A DNA stretch of 26,940 bases. Source: CAYXPR01 sp964467255. GTDB taxonomy: Bacteria > Pseudomonadota > Alphaproteobacteria > Rickettsiales > RGZB01. Shown in pieces: positions 1 through 8,682 of the stretch. Position 1 is the first letter of the stretch; every line of letters starts with the position of its first letter. The position numbers were made by a program, and so were the translations under genes. The notes beneath the pieces were generated by a model that ran no database searches, was not told the DNA's origin, and saw only the letters and a list, made by a program, of their open reading frames with translations. Where the stretch lies: contig CAYXPR010000021.1 in assembly GCA_964467255.1 (NCBI GenBank), positions 1-26,940 on the forward strand, in the 5' to 3' direction.

Positions 1-3000
1 GTGCTGAAAGAAACGAATTGCCAACTCCATGTGGCACGTAATGATGCGCGCCTGAATGCCCTTGCGCAGACCATGGCATTTTTTATGCCGGAAGTGGAAG
101 TCGTGCTATTTCCGGCGTGGGATTGCGTGCCCTATGATCGCGTGTCGCCCAGCGTGCAGGTTTCAAGCCTGCGGTTAAAAGCCCTCAGCCGCTTGGCGGC
201 GGCAAAACTGGCCTCTAAAAAAACACTCATCATCACCACCATCAATGCGCTGGTGCAACGTGTGCCGCCTAAGGAAGTGTTTGCCGAAGCAAGCCTTCAT
301 CTAACGCGCGGCACAAAAATTGCGCGCGAAGCCATCGTTCATTTTTTGGTGCGCAGTAGCTATCATAATGCTGGCACGGCAACCGAGCCAGGTGAGTTTG
401 CGCTGCGCGGCAGCATTATGGACATCATCCCTGTGGGTGGTGATAACCAAGGTTACCGCCTTGATTTTTTTGGCGATGAACTTGAAACCATCCGCCGCTT
501 TGATCCGCTCACGCAAATCAGCTCGGCAGCGGTAAGCGAATTGCTCATTGCGCCTGCAAGCGAAGTGCCGCTGGATGATGCCAGCATTGCGCGCTTCCGG
601 CAGGGTTACCGCGAGCAGTTTGGTGCCGTGCAGCTGAACGACCCGCTCTACGAGGCAATTTCTGAAAAACGTAAATACGCAGGCGCTGAGCACTGGCTGC
701 CACTCTTCTTTACGCACATGGAAACGTTGTTTGATTATTTGCCAAGCGGCGCGCAGATAAGTGCCGATCACTTGATACCCGAAGCGCTTCAGGAGCGCCT
801 AAATTTGATTGAAGACCATTACGAAGGGCGCAAAGAACTGCGCGTGGCAGCGTCGCAGATGGAGGCGGCGTATAAGCCACTTTCACCTGAATCGCTATAT
901 CTTACGCCGGATGAAATCCTCAAATACTTTGCTAAACAAAAGCTATTCCACTTCCATCCGTTCCAGTTGCCGGAATCGGGCAATGTCTTCAACCTGCAGC
1001 AACAGGCTGCGCCCAATGTTTTTGTAGAATCAAAACAAACGCAGCGGAGCATTTTTGATTGCTTGGCAGACTGGCTGACGCAGCAACGTGGCCGCAAAGT
1101 CCTGCTGATGTGCTCTTCCGATGGTTCACGCCAGCGTATGCAGCATATGCTACAAAATCAGGATATTCCGACTGCGATGATAGAAAACTGGGCGGAAGTA
1201 AAAGCGTTACCTGCGGGTGGTGCCGTTGGGCTTGCACTACTGAACATGGAACAAGGTTTTAGCAACGCACAGTATGCTTTTTTAAGTGAACAGGACGTGC
1301 TCGGGGAAAAAATTATCCGCTCTGGCAAGAAGGCGAATTTCTCGGAAAAATTCCTCGCGGAAGCCAATAATTTTATCCCTGGCGATTTTGTGGTGCACCG
1401 CGAGCACGGCATCGGGCGGTTTGATAAACTGGAGACACTGACCGTAGGCGGTGGACAGCATGACTGCCTGAAGTTGATTTACGAAGGCGGAGACCGACTT
1501 TATGTGCCGGTGGAAAATATAGACCTTATTTCGCGCTATGGTGCGGAAGAAGGCGAAGTGCAGCTCGACCGTTTGGGCGGTGTGGCGTGGCAAGGCCGCA
1601 AGGCACGCTTAAAGGAGCGTATTAAAGTTACGGCAGGTGAGTTGCTGAAAGTCGCTGCCGAGCGCCAGCTCAAAGAAGCAGAAAAACTGGAAGTGCCCGA
1701 AGAAACCTATGAACAATTCTGTGCGCGCTTTCCGTATGCGGAAACGGAAGACCAGCTACGCACCATTACTGAAGTGGAGGCCGACCTTGCCTCTGGCAGG
1801 CCGATGGACAGGCTCGTGTGTGGCGATGTGGGCTTTGGCAAAACCGAAGTAGCGCTACGTGCCGCATTTATTGCCTCGCAATCTGGCGGGCAGGTGGCGG
1901 TGATTGCGCCAACGACGCTGCTGTGCCGTCAGCATTTCAAAACCTTTAGCGAGCGTTTTCAGGGCTTTCCAGTAAAAATCCGCCAGCTTTCGCGCATGGT
2001 GACCAACAAAAACGCTACTCAAACACGCAAAGAGATTGAAGATGGCCATGTGGATATTGTGATTGGTACGCATGCACTGCTCGCCAAAACCATCCACTTC
2101 AAAAACCTGAATCTGATGATTGTGGATGAAGAACAGCATTTCGGCGTGAAGCAAAAAGAAGCCTTAAAACGCTTGCGCGCTGAAACGCACGTGCTGTCAC
2201 TTTCCGCCACACCGATTCCGCGTACGCTGCAACTTTCGCTTACGGGTGTGCGTGATTTGAGCCTGATTACCACACCGCCAGTGGATAGGCTTGCGGTGCG
2301 TACTTACGTGATGCCGTTTGACCCGATGATTCTGCGCGAGGCTATTTTGCGTGAGCATTTCCGGGGCGGTCGCACCTTCTATGTGTGTCCGCGCATCAGC
2401 GACTTGGGTGATATAAAACTAAAACTGGCCTCGCTGGTACCAGAAGTGAAGGTGGCAATTGCCCACGGCCAGATGAAGCCAACCGAACTTGATGACATTA
2501 TGAACGGGTTTTTCGAGGGCACGTATGATGTGTTGCTTTCAACTTCCATCATCGAATCAGGTATTGATATTTCTACTGCCAATACGCTGATTGTGCATCG
2601 CTCGGATATGTTTGGTCTCGCGCAGCTCTATCAAATCAGGGGCAGGGTGGGCCGCTCGAAAGTGCGCGCCTATGCGTACCTTACCTTGCCGCCGGGCAGG
2701 TTGCTCACCAAGCAGGCGACCAAGCGGCTGGAAGTGATGCAAACGCTGGATACACTGGGCGCGGGCTTCACGCTGGCTTCGCATGATATGGATATTCGCG
2801 GCTTCGGGAATTTGCTGGGTGATGAACAATCCGGCAATATCAAAGAAGTGGGCGTGGAGCTTTACCAGCAGATGTTAGAGGAAACAATTGCCGCGATGCG
2901 CGCTGAAATTGCAGGCGAAAAGGCGGAGCAGGAATCCTTCAGCCCGCATATTAATTTGGGTACGTCTGTGCTGATACCGGAAGAGTATGTAGAAGATACC

Positions 3001-3387
3001 GGCTTGCGCGTAAGCTTATATCGCCGCATTGCGGGCCTTAAAGATGAAGCGCAGATTGAAGCGATGGCGAGCGAATTGATTGACCGCTTCGGCCCTATTC
3101 CGGCGGAAGTGGAGCATTTGTTAGACATCGTGAAAATCAAGCTGCTCTGCCATCGCTGCGGTATTGAAAAAGTGGAAGCAGGGCCGCAAGGTGCGATGCT
3201 GACTTTCCGCAATAGCAACTTCGTGAACCCGCAAGCATTGTTAAAGCTCATCGCGGCGGAGCCGATGGCATATAAACTAAAGCCGGATAATAAACTGGTG
3301 CTGATTGGCCGTAAGTGGGACAAAGTCCCCGAACGTTTCAAAGGTCTGCACGCTTCCATCAGCCAGCTCAGCACACTGGCAGCCTAA
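1..3387 (+). CDS. mfd: Transcription-repair coupling factor Mfd (5'-truncated by window edge)
   Basis: Mfd is a DNA translocase. It removes RNA polymerase stalled at lesions and recruits UvrA, linking transcription to nucleotide excision repair in the cytoplasm. The visible 1128 residues contain the UvrB-like N-terminal region, the RNA-polymerase-interaction segment (VVHREHGIGRF, around residue 465) and a superfamily 2 helicase core. That core has Walker A GDVGFGKT (608-615), DEEQ (709-712), LSATPIPRT, SIIESGIDI and QIRGRVGRS. The TRCF C-terminal domain follows. Alignment from memory with E. coli Mfd (1148 aa) puts the first visible residue some 40 residues into the protein. The GTG at base 1 is therefore probably an internal valine codon and the true start lies upstream of the window. 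The 3' end overlaps the convergent tgt by 4 bp. Identity is secure. Confidence 0.97.
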   Translation: MLKETNCQLHVARNDARLNALAQTMAFFMPEVEVVLFPAWDCVPYDRVSPSVQVSSLRLKALSRLAAAKLASKKTLIITTINALVQRVPPKEVFAEASLHLTRGTKIAREAIVHFLVRSSYHNAGTATEPGEFALRGSIMDIIPVGGDNQGYRLDFFGDELETIRRFDPLTQISSAAVSELLIAPASEVPLDDASIARFRQGYREQFGAVQLNDPLYEAISEKRKYAGAEHWLPLFFTHMETLFDYLPSGAQISADHLIPEALQERLNLIEDHYEGRKELRVAASQMEAAYKPLSPESLYLTPDEILKYFAKQKLFHFHPFQLPESGNVFNLQQQAAPNVFVESKQTQRSIFDCLADWLTQQRGRKVLLMCSSDGSRQRMQHMLQNQDIPTAMIENWAEVKALPAGGAVGLALLNMEQGFSNAQYAFLSEQDVLGEKIIRSGKKANFSEKFLAEANNFIPGDFVVHREHGIGRFDKLETLTVGGGQHDCLKLIYEGGDRLYVPVENIDLISRYGAEEGEVQLDRLGGVAWQGRKARLKERIKVTAGELLKVAAERQLKEAEKLEVPEETYEQFCARFPYAETEDQLRTITEVEADLASGRPMDRLVCGDVGFGKTEVALRAAFIASQSGGQVAVIAPTTLLCRQHFKTFSERFQGFPVKIRQLSRMVTNKNATQTRKEIEDGHVDIVIGTHALLAKTIHFKNLNLMIVDEEQHFGVKQKEALKRLRAETHVLSLSATPIPRTLQLSLTGVRDLSLITTPPVDRLAVRTYVMPFDPMILREAILREHFRGGRTFYVCPRISDLGDIKLKLASLVPEVKVAIAHGQMKPTELDDIMNGFFEGTYDVLLSTSIIESGIDISTANTLIVHRSDMFGLAQLYQIRGRVGRSKVRAYAYLTLPPGRLLTKQATKRLEVMQTLDTLGAGFTLASHDMDIRGFGNLLGDEQSGNIKEVGVELYQQMLEETIAAMRAEIAGEKAEQESFSPHINLGTSVLIPEEYVEDTGLRVSLYRRIAGLKDEAQIEAMASELIDRFGPIPAEVEHLLDIVKIKLLCHRCGIEKVEAGPQGAMLTFRNSNFVNPQALLKLIAAEPMAYKLKPDNKLVLIGRKWDKVPERFKGLHASISQLSTLAA

Positions 3388-4490
3388 GGCCGATAGCGCT
3401 TAAAGAATGCTTCCACCGCCTGATGCAGTTTTTTCTGCTCAATGGCATCACGCAGCATGGCAGTTATATCCTGATAGAATTGCAAATTGTGCCATGTCAT
3501 CAGCATCGCGCCCAAGATCTCTTTGGATTTAACGAGGTGCTGTAAATACGCGCGACTGTAATTGGTGCAAGCAGGGCAGCTGCACTCGCTATCGAGCGGC
3601 GAATTATCATCCGTATATTGGGCATTGCGGATGTTGATAACCCCATTGCGAGTGAAAGCCTGCCCGTTGCGGCCTGAGCGTGTGGGCAGTACGCAATCGA
3701 ACATATCCACGCCGCGCAGCACCGCGCCGATAATGTCATCGGGCTTACCTACGCCCATCAGGTAGCGCGGCTTTTCCTCTGGCAGCATGGGTGCGGTGGC
3801 ATCGAGCATTTCAAACATTGTTTCTTGTGGTTCACCCACTGCGAGCCCGCCAATCGCATAACCTTCAAAGCCAATGTCTTTCAAGCCATCGGCAGATTGT
3901 TTACGTAGTGCTGGATACATGCCGCCTTGCACGATGCCAAACAGGCCGTAACCCTCACGTGCCTGATAGGCTTTTTTTGAACGTACCGCCCAGCGGAGCG
4001 AAAGCTCCATACTTTCCTTCACAGCATTTTCAGTAGCAGGGAAAGGAGTGCATTCATCAAAAATCATGGTGATGTCGCTGCCGAGTAGATTCTGAATTTC
4101 CATCGAGCGTTCTGGCGTTAGCTCATGCTTACTACCATCAATATGCGATTGGAAGGTGACGCCATTTTCATTCAGTTTGCGCAATTGGCTGAGTGACATC
4201 ACCTGAAACCCGCCTGAATCAGTCAGGATAGGCTTGTGCCAGTTCATGAACTGGTGGAGACCGCCGAGGGCGTGGATGCGTTCCGCCGTGGGGCGCAGCA
4301 TTAAATGATACGTATTACCGAGGATAATATCCGCCCCCGTGGCGGCAACAGATTCCGGCAGCATCGCTTTTACAGTAGCGGCAGTGCCAACGGGCATAAA
4401 GGCGGGAGTGCGGATGTCGCCATGGGCAGTATGCACCGCGCCGCTGCGCGCCTTGCCGTCTGTTGCTTTTACTGAAAAACCAAACTTCAT
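3384..4490 (-). CDS. tgt: tRNA-guanine transglycosylase (queuine/preQ1 insertion)
   Basis: Tgt exchanges guanine-34 of tRNAs with GUN anticodons for preQ1, the committed tRNA step of queuosine synthesis. The 368-aa protein has the usual bacterial length. Catalytic aspartates are visible at D91 (ILTDSGGFQ) and D265 (VDMFDCVLPTR). The zinc site is C303, C305, C308 (ECSCPACTNYSRAYL) with H334. The substrate loop GIVQGGMYPALR and the GGLAVGE segment are intact. The ATG at 4490 overlaps the queA stop by the ATGA tetranucleotide, and AAGGG lies about 6 nt upstream inside queA, so translational coupling to queA is likely. The stop overlaps the end of mfd on the opposite strand. Together with queA it supplies two consecutive steps of one pathway. 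Confidence 0.97.
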   Translation of the reverse strand: MKFGFSVKATDGKARSGAVHTAHGDIRTPAFMPVGTAATVKAMLPESVAATGADIILGNTYHLMLRPTAERIHALGGLHQFMNWHKPILTDSGGFQVMSLSQLRKLNENGVTFQSHIDGSKHELTPERSMEIQNLLGSDITMIFDECTPFPATENAVKESMELSLRWAVRSKKAYQAREGYGLFGIVQGGMYPALRKQSADGLKDIGFEGYAIGGLAVGEPQETMFEMLDATAPMLPEEKPRYLMGVGKPDDIIGAVLRGVDMFDCVLPTRSGRNGQAFTRNGVINIRNAQYTDDNSPLDSECSCPACTNYSRAYLQHLVKSKEILGAMLMTWHNLQFYQDITAMLRDAIEQKKLHQAVEAFFKRYRP

Positions 4491-5521
4491 TCTTTACCCT
4501 TATGCAGCAAGGTTGCGTCGCCATAGGAATAAAAACGGAAGCCGCGCTTAATGGCATGCCTGTAGGCTTCGTGCATCCGTTTTTCTCCTGCAAAGGCGCA
4601 GACTAGCATAAACAGGGTGGAGCGTGGCAAATGGAAGTTGGTCAGTAGCATATCTACGGCTTTAAAGCGGTAACCAGGGGTAATGAAAATATCGGTTTCG
4701 CCGCTGAAAGGATGAAGCGTGCCAGTGGCATCGGCGGCGGTTTCCAGCGTGCGCAGGGCTGTGGTGCCCACAGCGATAATCCGCCCGCCATGTGCCCTTG
4801 CAGTGTTTAATGTTTCCGCTACGTCTTTTGACAGATAGCAAATTTCAGAATGCATTTTATGGTCGTTTGTATCATCCACCTTCACGGGCAGGAATGTACC
4901 TGCGCCCACATGCAGCGTGAGGAACGCAGTGTGGATGCCTTTGTCGCGGATTTTTTGCATCAGCGCGTCGGTGAAATGCAGCCCCGCCGTGGGTGCTGCC
5001 ACCGCACCTTTTTTAGCGGCGTAAATGGTTTGGTACGTATTATTATCTTTGGCGGCAGCGCTACGTGCAATGTAAGGCGGCAAGGGCATCACGCCATGTT
5101 GTTCCAGCACTTCTTCGAGTGCTTCATCGGCCACGTTAAAGCCGAGCACGACTTCACCGGTGGGGAGTTTGTTTTGCACAGTGGCATAAAAATCGGGCGC
5201 GATGTTAAATCGATCACCTAGCTTTAATTTTTTAGCAGGCTTGGCAAAAACCTGCCATGTGGCACCATCAATTTTTTTATGGAGTGTGGCTTCAACTTTG
5301 GCCTCGCCACGCTTGCCGAATACGCGGGCGGGGATCACGCGTGTGTCATTGAACACCAGCACATCACCCTTTTTCAGCAGGGAGGGCAGGTCAGAAACAT
5401 GGAAGTGGTCGTGAAGATATTCAGGAGAAATTTCCAACATGCGAGCCGCATCGCGCGGCTCGCATGGGAATTCGGCTATGCACTCTTTCGGTAGAGTGAA
5501 ATCAAACCGGTCAACGCGCAT
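4487..5521 (-). CDS. queA: S-adenosylmethionine:tRNA ribosyltransferase-isomerase QueA
   Basis: QueA transfers the ribosyl moiety of AdoMet to preQ1 in tRNA and rearranges it to epoxyqueuosine, directly after the Tgt step. The 344-aa protein matches the family length. It carries the hallmark blocks FNDTRVIPAR, APTAGLHFT, TLHVGAGTFLPV and LTNFHLPRSTL, and the C-terminal RFYSYGDA. The ATG at 5521 abuts the stop of the upstream cyclophilin gene with zero intervening bases. A weak purine-rich AAGAG within that gene's last codons is the only candidate ribosome binding site. The 3' end overlaps tgt by 4 bp, giving a compact queA-tgt pair probably made from one mRNA. Identity is secure from the conserved blocks and the gene pairing. 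Confidence 0.97.
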   Translation of the reverse strand: MRVDRFDFTLPKECIAEFPCEPRDAARMLEISPEYLHDHFHVSDLPSLLKKGDVLVFNDTRVIPARVFGKRGEAKVEATLHKKIDGATWQVFAKPAKKLKLGDRFNIAPDFYATVQNKLPTGEVVLGFNVADEALEEVLEQHGVMPLPPYIARSAAAKDNNTYQTIYAAKKGAVAAPTAGLHFTDALMQKIRDKGIHTAFLTLHVGAGTFLPVKVDDTNDHKMHSEICYLSKDVAETLNTARAHGGRIIAVGTTALRTLETAADATGTLHPFSGETDIFITPGYRFKAVDMLLTNFHLPRSTLFMLVCAFAGEKRMHEAYRHAIKRGFRFYSYGDATLLHKGKE

Positions 5522-6091
5522 TTACTCTTTTTTTGCGCCCTCTTTGGCGAGGTCGGCTTTAACGCGGATGGAAACGACTTTGTCAGGATTGCTGACGGCG
5601 CCATTGTCAGACTCGCTGCCTTTTTTCAACTTATCGATGTTTTCCATGCCTTCGGTGACCTTGCCCCACACGGTATACTGGCCGTCAAGATGCGGGGTGT
5701 CGGCGAAGCAAATGAAGAACTGGCTATCAGCGCTGTTTGGATCTGAAGCGCGTGCCATGGAAAGTGTGCCGCGTACGTGGGATTCCTTCGAGAATTCGGC
5801 AGCAAGCTTCTTACCAGAGCCACCCGTGCCGGTGCCGGTCGGATCGCCCGTTTGTGCCATGAAGCCATCAATTACGCGGTGGAACACCACGCCATCGTAG
5901 AATTTCTGGCGAACGAGTTCTTTAATGCGTTCCACGTGCTTGGGAGCAAGGTCGGGGCGCATTTCAATGGTAACGGTGCCTTGGGTGGTTTCCATCACCA
6001 AGGTATTTTCAGCATCAGCTGCTTTTGCGGTTTTAGCCATACACACTGCGAATAAAGAGATTACAAAAAACGTTAATAATTTACGAGCCAT
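5522..6091 (-). CDS. Secreted cyclophilin-type peptidyl-prolyl cis-trans isomerase
   Basis: This is a 189-aa cyclophilin, predicted to catalyse proline cis-trans isomerisation in the periplasm. Residues 1-24 look like a Sec signal peptide: MARK, a hydrophobic stretch, then AKA before ADAENT. The cyclophilin fold follows, with FHRVIDGFMAQTGDPTGTG containing the catalytic-type FHR arginine, then DSQFFICFADTPHLDGQYTVWGKV. The position equivalent to the human CypA tryptophan that binds cyclosporin is histidine (PHLDG). By analogy with other bacterial cyclophilins this suggests poor drug binding, but that is inference. The start is supported by AAGGAG at 6098-6103, 6 nt upstream. The gene ends exactly where queA begins, so it is the probable lead or second gene of a cyclophilin-queA-tgt operon. 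A direct link of function to queuosine is not apparent. Confidence 0.93.
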   Translation of the reverse strand: MARKLLTFFVISLFAVCMAKTAKAADAENTLVMETTQGTVTIEMRPDLAPKHVERIKELVRQKFYDGVVFHRVIDGFMAQTGDPTGTGTGGSGKKLAAEFSKESHVRGTLSMARASDPNSADSQFFICFADTPHLDGQYTVWGKVTEGMENIDKLKKGSESDNGAVSNPDKVVSIRVKADLAKEGAKKE

Positions 6092-6156
6092 AGAGCACTC
6101 CTTTATAGTTGGCAGAGTGCATCATAATCAATATCAAAAGAACTTACTACGCTGTT

Positions 6157-7524
6157 TTAGCGGTTCTTCTTTTGAATGGCTTGATAGACGGCAATCACAA
6201 ATAACAACCCGCCAATCACCGAAAGTAGGCCGCCCAGCCCCATCAACCCGAGGGCGGCTTGGCCTTCTGCGGTTTGGGCAGCGCCTGGGGTTTTGCGCAA
6301 GGTTCCGTAACCGCCCGAGATGGCAAACCCCACCACATGCATTAGCTGCCCTGAGCCATACACAACAGGCTGGATGCGGGCGAGGCGAAGGTTCAATTGC
6401 TTATAACCCAGCTTTGGCAGCAGCAGGTATACAAGGCCCATCAGCGCCATGGTAACGCCAACAATAGAGCCGTGGTAATGGGCGGGGATGATGACATTAC
6501 TGCCGGAAATCATATAGCCCAATAGACCGCCCGTGGCATAAAGCAGCACTGACCATAGCAGCGTGTTATATAAATGGCGGTGCTTCTTTTTAACGCCGCG
6601 CCGTAGCAAGCCTGCCACCAGAAAGGCCATCACGATGATGGAGGCAATGCCGCCGCCATGGCGCATTTGCTGGGTGAAGAAATTGATATGGTCAAAAGAG
6701 AGAATTTCGTAGCGATAGCCAAGAGGCGAGGCGAGTGCCACCAACGTGTGTGCGCTAAACAGGAGCGTGACAAGCCGTGCACTGGGCAAATGCCGGAGTT
6801 TCATTTTTTCAGCCATCCAGAGCCATGCAATCATCATGATCAGTGTATAGCTGAGCTGCAGCACATGGCCGCCACCCCAGAACACATGCTCGTAAAATTG
6901 CTGGGCGTCGAGTACCTCAAACACGTCTGGCGCAATGGCGCGCTGATAGGAAAGCACAAAGCACAGGAGGGCGATAGCGATAATAATGCCGCTTAAAAAC
7001 ACGCCAAAAGCTAAAGGATTTTGAGTTGCAGTACCCTCGCGCAGGGCACAGGCAGTGGAGCTGGCAATGAGCGCGCTACCAAAAACCATGCCGCAGGAAA
7101 ACAGGCTAAGCCCAACGAAAAACGTAATGTTCTGCAGCACAGGCACGTAATTATTCAGCAAAGGCTGTGCGTTAGGCGTGAAGGCAGAAAGCGCAATCAG
7201 CACGGTTCCAGCGGTGCCAAGCCACAAGGTAGTGCGGCTCAGCATAGGAAACACTGCGTGCGAAAGCCAATGCCACAATAAGAACGTGATAGCCATGACC
7301 CACACGAGTACGGAAAGGTTTACGTGCACAATGAGCGCGGTGTGGAAAAAATCAATCCACGGAATATATTTTTGGAAGAAAGGCGTGCGCGCCAAAACGA
7401 GCAAAATGGCGAAAAGCCCAGCTAGCGCTAATGCGCCAACGCCAAGCTTTAGCCAGCCGCGGGTGATATCCAGCGCATTTTCCGGTGGCAGTGGAAGTTT
7501 GAAGATCGCTTTTCTTTTTGCCAT
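6157..7524 (-). CDS. Divergent heme-copper oxidase subunit I-like membrane protein
   Basis: This 455-aa polytopic protein has about 12 hydrophobic segments and resembles the COX1/CcoN superfamily. Candidate metal ligands are H67 in the second helix (VHVNLSVLVW), H220 (FWGGGHVLQ, the place of GHPEVY in classical oxidases), H289 (QMRHGGG, where classical oxidases have a His-His pair) and H349/H351 (PAHYHGSIVG, the place of HFH). The cross-linked tyrosine four residues after the CuB histidine is absent, since the position is leucine. No subunit II or III gene is adjacent. A strong AAGGAGG sits at 7529-7535, 4 nt from the ATG. It diverges from ctaA and lies 65 bp upstream of the cyclophilin gene. 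It is probably heme-binding. Whether it reduces O2, handles NO or is a paralogue with another role cannot be decided from sequence. Confidence 0.8.
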   Translation of the reverse strand: MAKRKAIFKLPLPPENALDITRGWLKLGVGALALAGLFAILLVLARTPFFQKYIPWIDFFHTALIVHVNLSVLVWVMAITFLLWHWLSHAVFPMLSRTTLWLGTAGTVLIALSAFTPNAQPLLNNYVPVLQNITFFVGLSLFSCGMVFGSALIASSTACALREGTATQNPLAFGVFLSGIIIAIALLCFVLSYQRAIAPDVFEVLDAQQFYEHVFWGGGHVLQLSYTLIMMIAWLWMAEKMKLRHLPSARLVTLLFSAHTLVALASPLGYRYEILSFDHINFFTQQMRHGGGIASIIVMAFLVAGLLRRGVKKKHRHLYNTLLWSVLLYATGGLLGYMISGSNVIIPAHYHGSIVGVTMALMGLVYLLLPKLGYKQLNLRLARIQPVVYGSGQLMHVVGFAISGGYGTLRKTPGAAQTAEGQAALGLMGLGGLLSVIGGLLFVIAVYQAIQKKNR

Positions 7525-7533
7525 ACGGCCTCC

Positions 7534-7563
7534 TTGCGGCTAGATTACCGACCACAATATAAC
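7534..7563 (+). promoter_or_regulatory. Putative promoter of ctaA-hemA
   Basis: TTGCGG (7534-7539), an 18-nt spacer and TATAAC (7558-7563) form a reasonable sigma-70-type promoter. Transcription would begin near 7570, only a few bases from the ATG at 7573, so the message may be leaderless or nearly so. The -10 overlaps the -10 of the divergent promoter. Assigned by eye only. Confidence 0.4.
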
Positions 7564-7581
7564 CCCGGCTTTATGGGTCAA
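7554..7581 (-). promoter_or_regulatory. Putative promoter of the oxidase-like gene
   Basis: On the minus strand TTGACC (7581-7576) is followed after 16 nt by TATTGT (7559-7554); an overlapping alternative -10 is TATATT (7561-7556). This resembles an alphaproteobacterial sigma-70-type promoter and would start transcription about 20 nt upstream of the ATG, just ahead of the AAGGAGG. It overlaps the candidate ctaA promoter on the other strand. Assigned by eye only. Confidence 0.4.
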
Positions 7582-8655
7582 GCACAGATGCGAAAACCAG
7601 CACATCATACCAATCAGAAAGCCATTGCCCTGTGGCTTATCGCCTGCGCGGTGATGGTTTTTTTAATGGTGGTGGTGGGTGGATTGACCCGCCTGACGGA
7701 ATCAGGACTTTCGATTGTGGAGTGGAAGCCCGTGGCAGGAACGCTGCCGCCGCTTTCTGATGCGGCGTGGCGGGCAGAGTTTACAAAATACAAAAATAGT
7801 CCGGAATTTATCCATAAAAACTTCACCATGACTGTAGAGGAATTCAAAGGCATCTTCTGGCTAGAGTACTTGCACCGTCTGCTTGGCAGGCTCATAGGTT
7901 TCGTATTTTTTGTACCGTATTTTTATTTCCTGATTAAAAAACAGCTGAGCCGTAAGCAGGCGCTAACATACGGGGGTATTTTCATTCTTGGTGGATTGCA
8001 GGGCGTGCTCGGGTGGTACATGGTGAAAAGCGGCTTGATGAAGGACCCGCGCGTGAGTCCTTACCGATTGATGCTGCACTTGGGGTTAGCATTTATTATT
8101 TTTGGCGCTCTGTGGCTGGAGGCATTGAAAATACTCCAGAAAAAACCTAAAAAACGGAAAGTTAAAAAGTCGGTTATTCGCAGGCATCAGACAATTTTCA
8201 TTATCATCAGTGCAGTGATTTTTATTCAGGTATTGCTAGGTGCCTTGGTGGCGGGGAACGATGCGGGCTTGGTGTATAATACTTTCCCCAGCATGAACGG
8301 GCAGGTGATTCCCGATGGCTTGTTTGCTCGCGAACCAGTGGCGGCCAACTTTACCCAGAACCCCACATTGGTACAGTTTAACCACCGTCTCGGTGCGTAT
8401 ATTGTGGTGCTGGCAGTGATATTTGGTTGGCGCTGCGTGCAGGAAACCGCCTATCCCAAAAAAATTAAAAAAGCATCTAACATAATGATTTTTATAGTAA
8501 TAATTCAGTTTTTTCTGGGGGTAGCAACACTCCTCATGCAGGTGCCTGTTGGCCTTGCCTCGCTGCATCAGGCCATGGCGCTGGTACTATTTGCAGTTTC
8601 GCTGTTTATTAATCGTAGCCTGTATGCTATGTTCCGCGCCGTAAAAACCAAATAA
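7573..8655 (+). CDS. ctaA: Heme A synthase (COX15/CtaA, alphaproteobacterial type)
   Basis: CtaA oxidises the C8 methyl of heme O to make heme A for aa3-type oxidases, in the cytoplasmic membrane. The 360-aa protein has about eight membrane helices. Four conserved histidines are visible, in EYLHRLLGRLIG, LMLHLGLAF, FNHRLGAYIVV and LHQAMALVLF; in the family these ligate the two hemes. The N-terminal GGLTRLTESGLSIVEWKPV block is diagnostic of the COX15 branch. Start choice is uncertain. A TTG at 7534 is in frame but falls in the putative -35 box. ATG 7573 and ATG 7588 are both plausible and neither has a good Shine-Dalgarno site. hemA follows after 27 bp on the same strand, suggesting a heme-supply operon. 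Confidence 0.94.
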   Translation: MGQAQMRKPAHHTNQKAIALWLIACAVMVFLMVVVGGLTRLTESGLSIVEWKPVAGTLPPLSDAAWRAEFTKYKNSPEFIHKNFTMTVEEFKGIFWLEYLHRLLGRLIGFVFFVPYFYFLIKKQLSRKQALTYGGIFILGGLQGVLGWYMVKSGLMKDPRVSPYRLMLHLGLAFIIFGALWLEALKILQKKPKKRKVKKSVIRRHQTIFIIISAVIFIQVLLGALVAGNDAGLVYNTFPSMNGQVIPDGLFAREPVAANFTQNPTLVQFNHRLGAYIVVLAVIFGWRCVQETAYPKKIKKASNIMIFIVIIQFFLGVATLLMQVPVGLASLHQAMALVLFAVSLFINRSLYAMFRAVKTK

Positions 8656-8682
8656 AACGGCGAAACTCCGAAGCAGATTTTA

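Noticed and set aside
1..3. GTG at base 1 as the true mfd start
   Set aside because: Homology shows the N-terminal segment of Mfd is missing, so the codon is more likely an internal valine cut at the window edge.
7534..7572. TTG start giving a 13-residue longer CtaA
   Set aside because: The extension has no family resemblance, overlaps a likely -35 box and the ribosome binding site of the divergent gene, and lacks its own Shine-Dalgarno.
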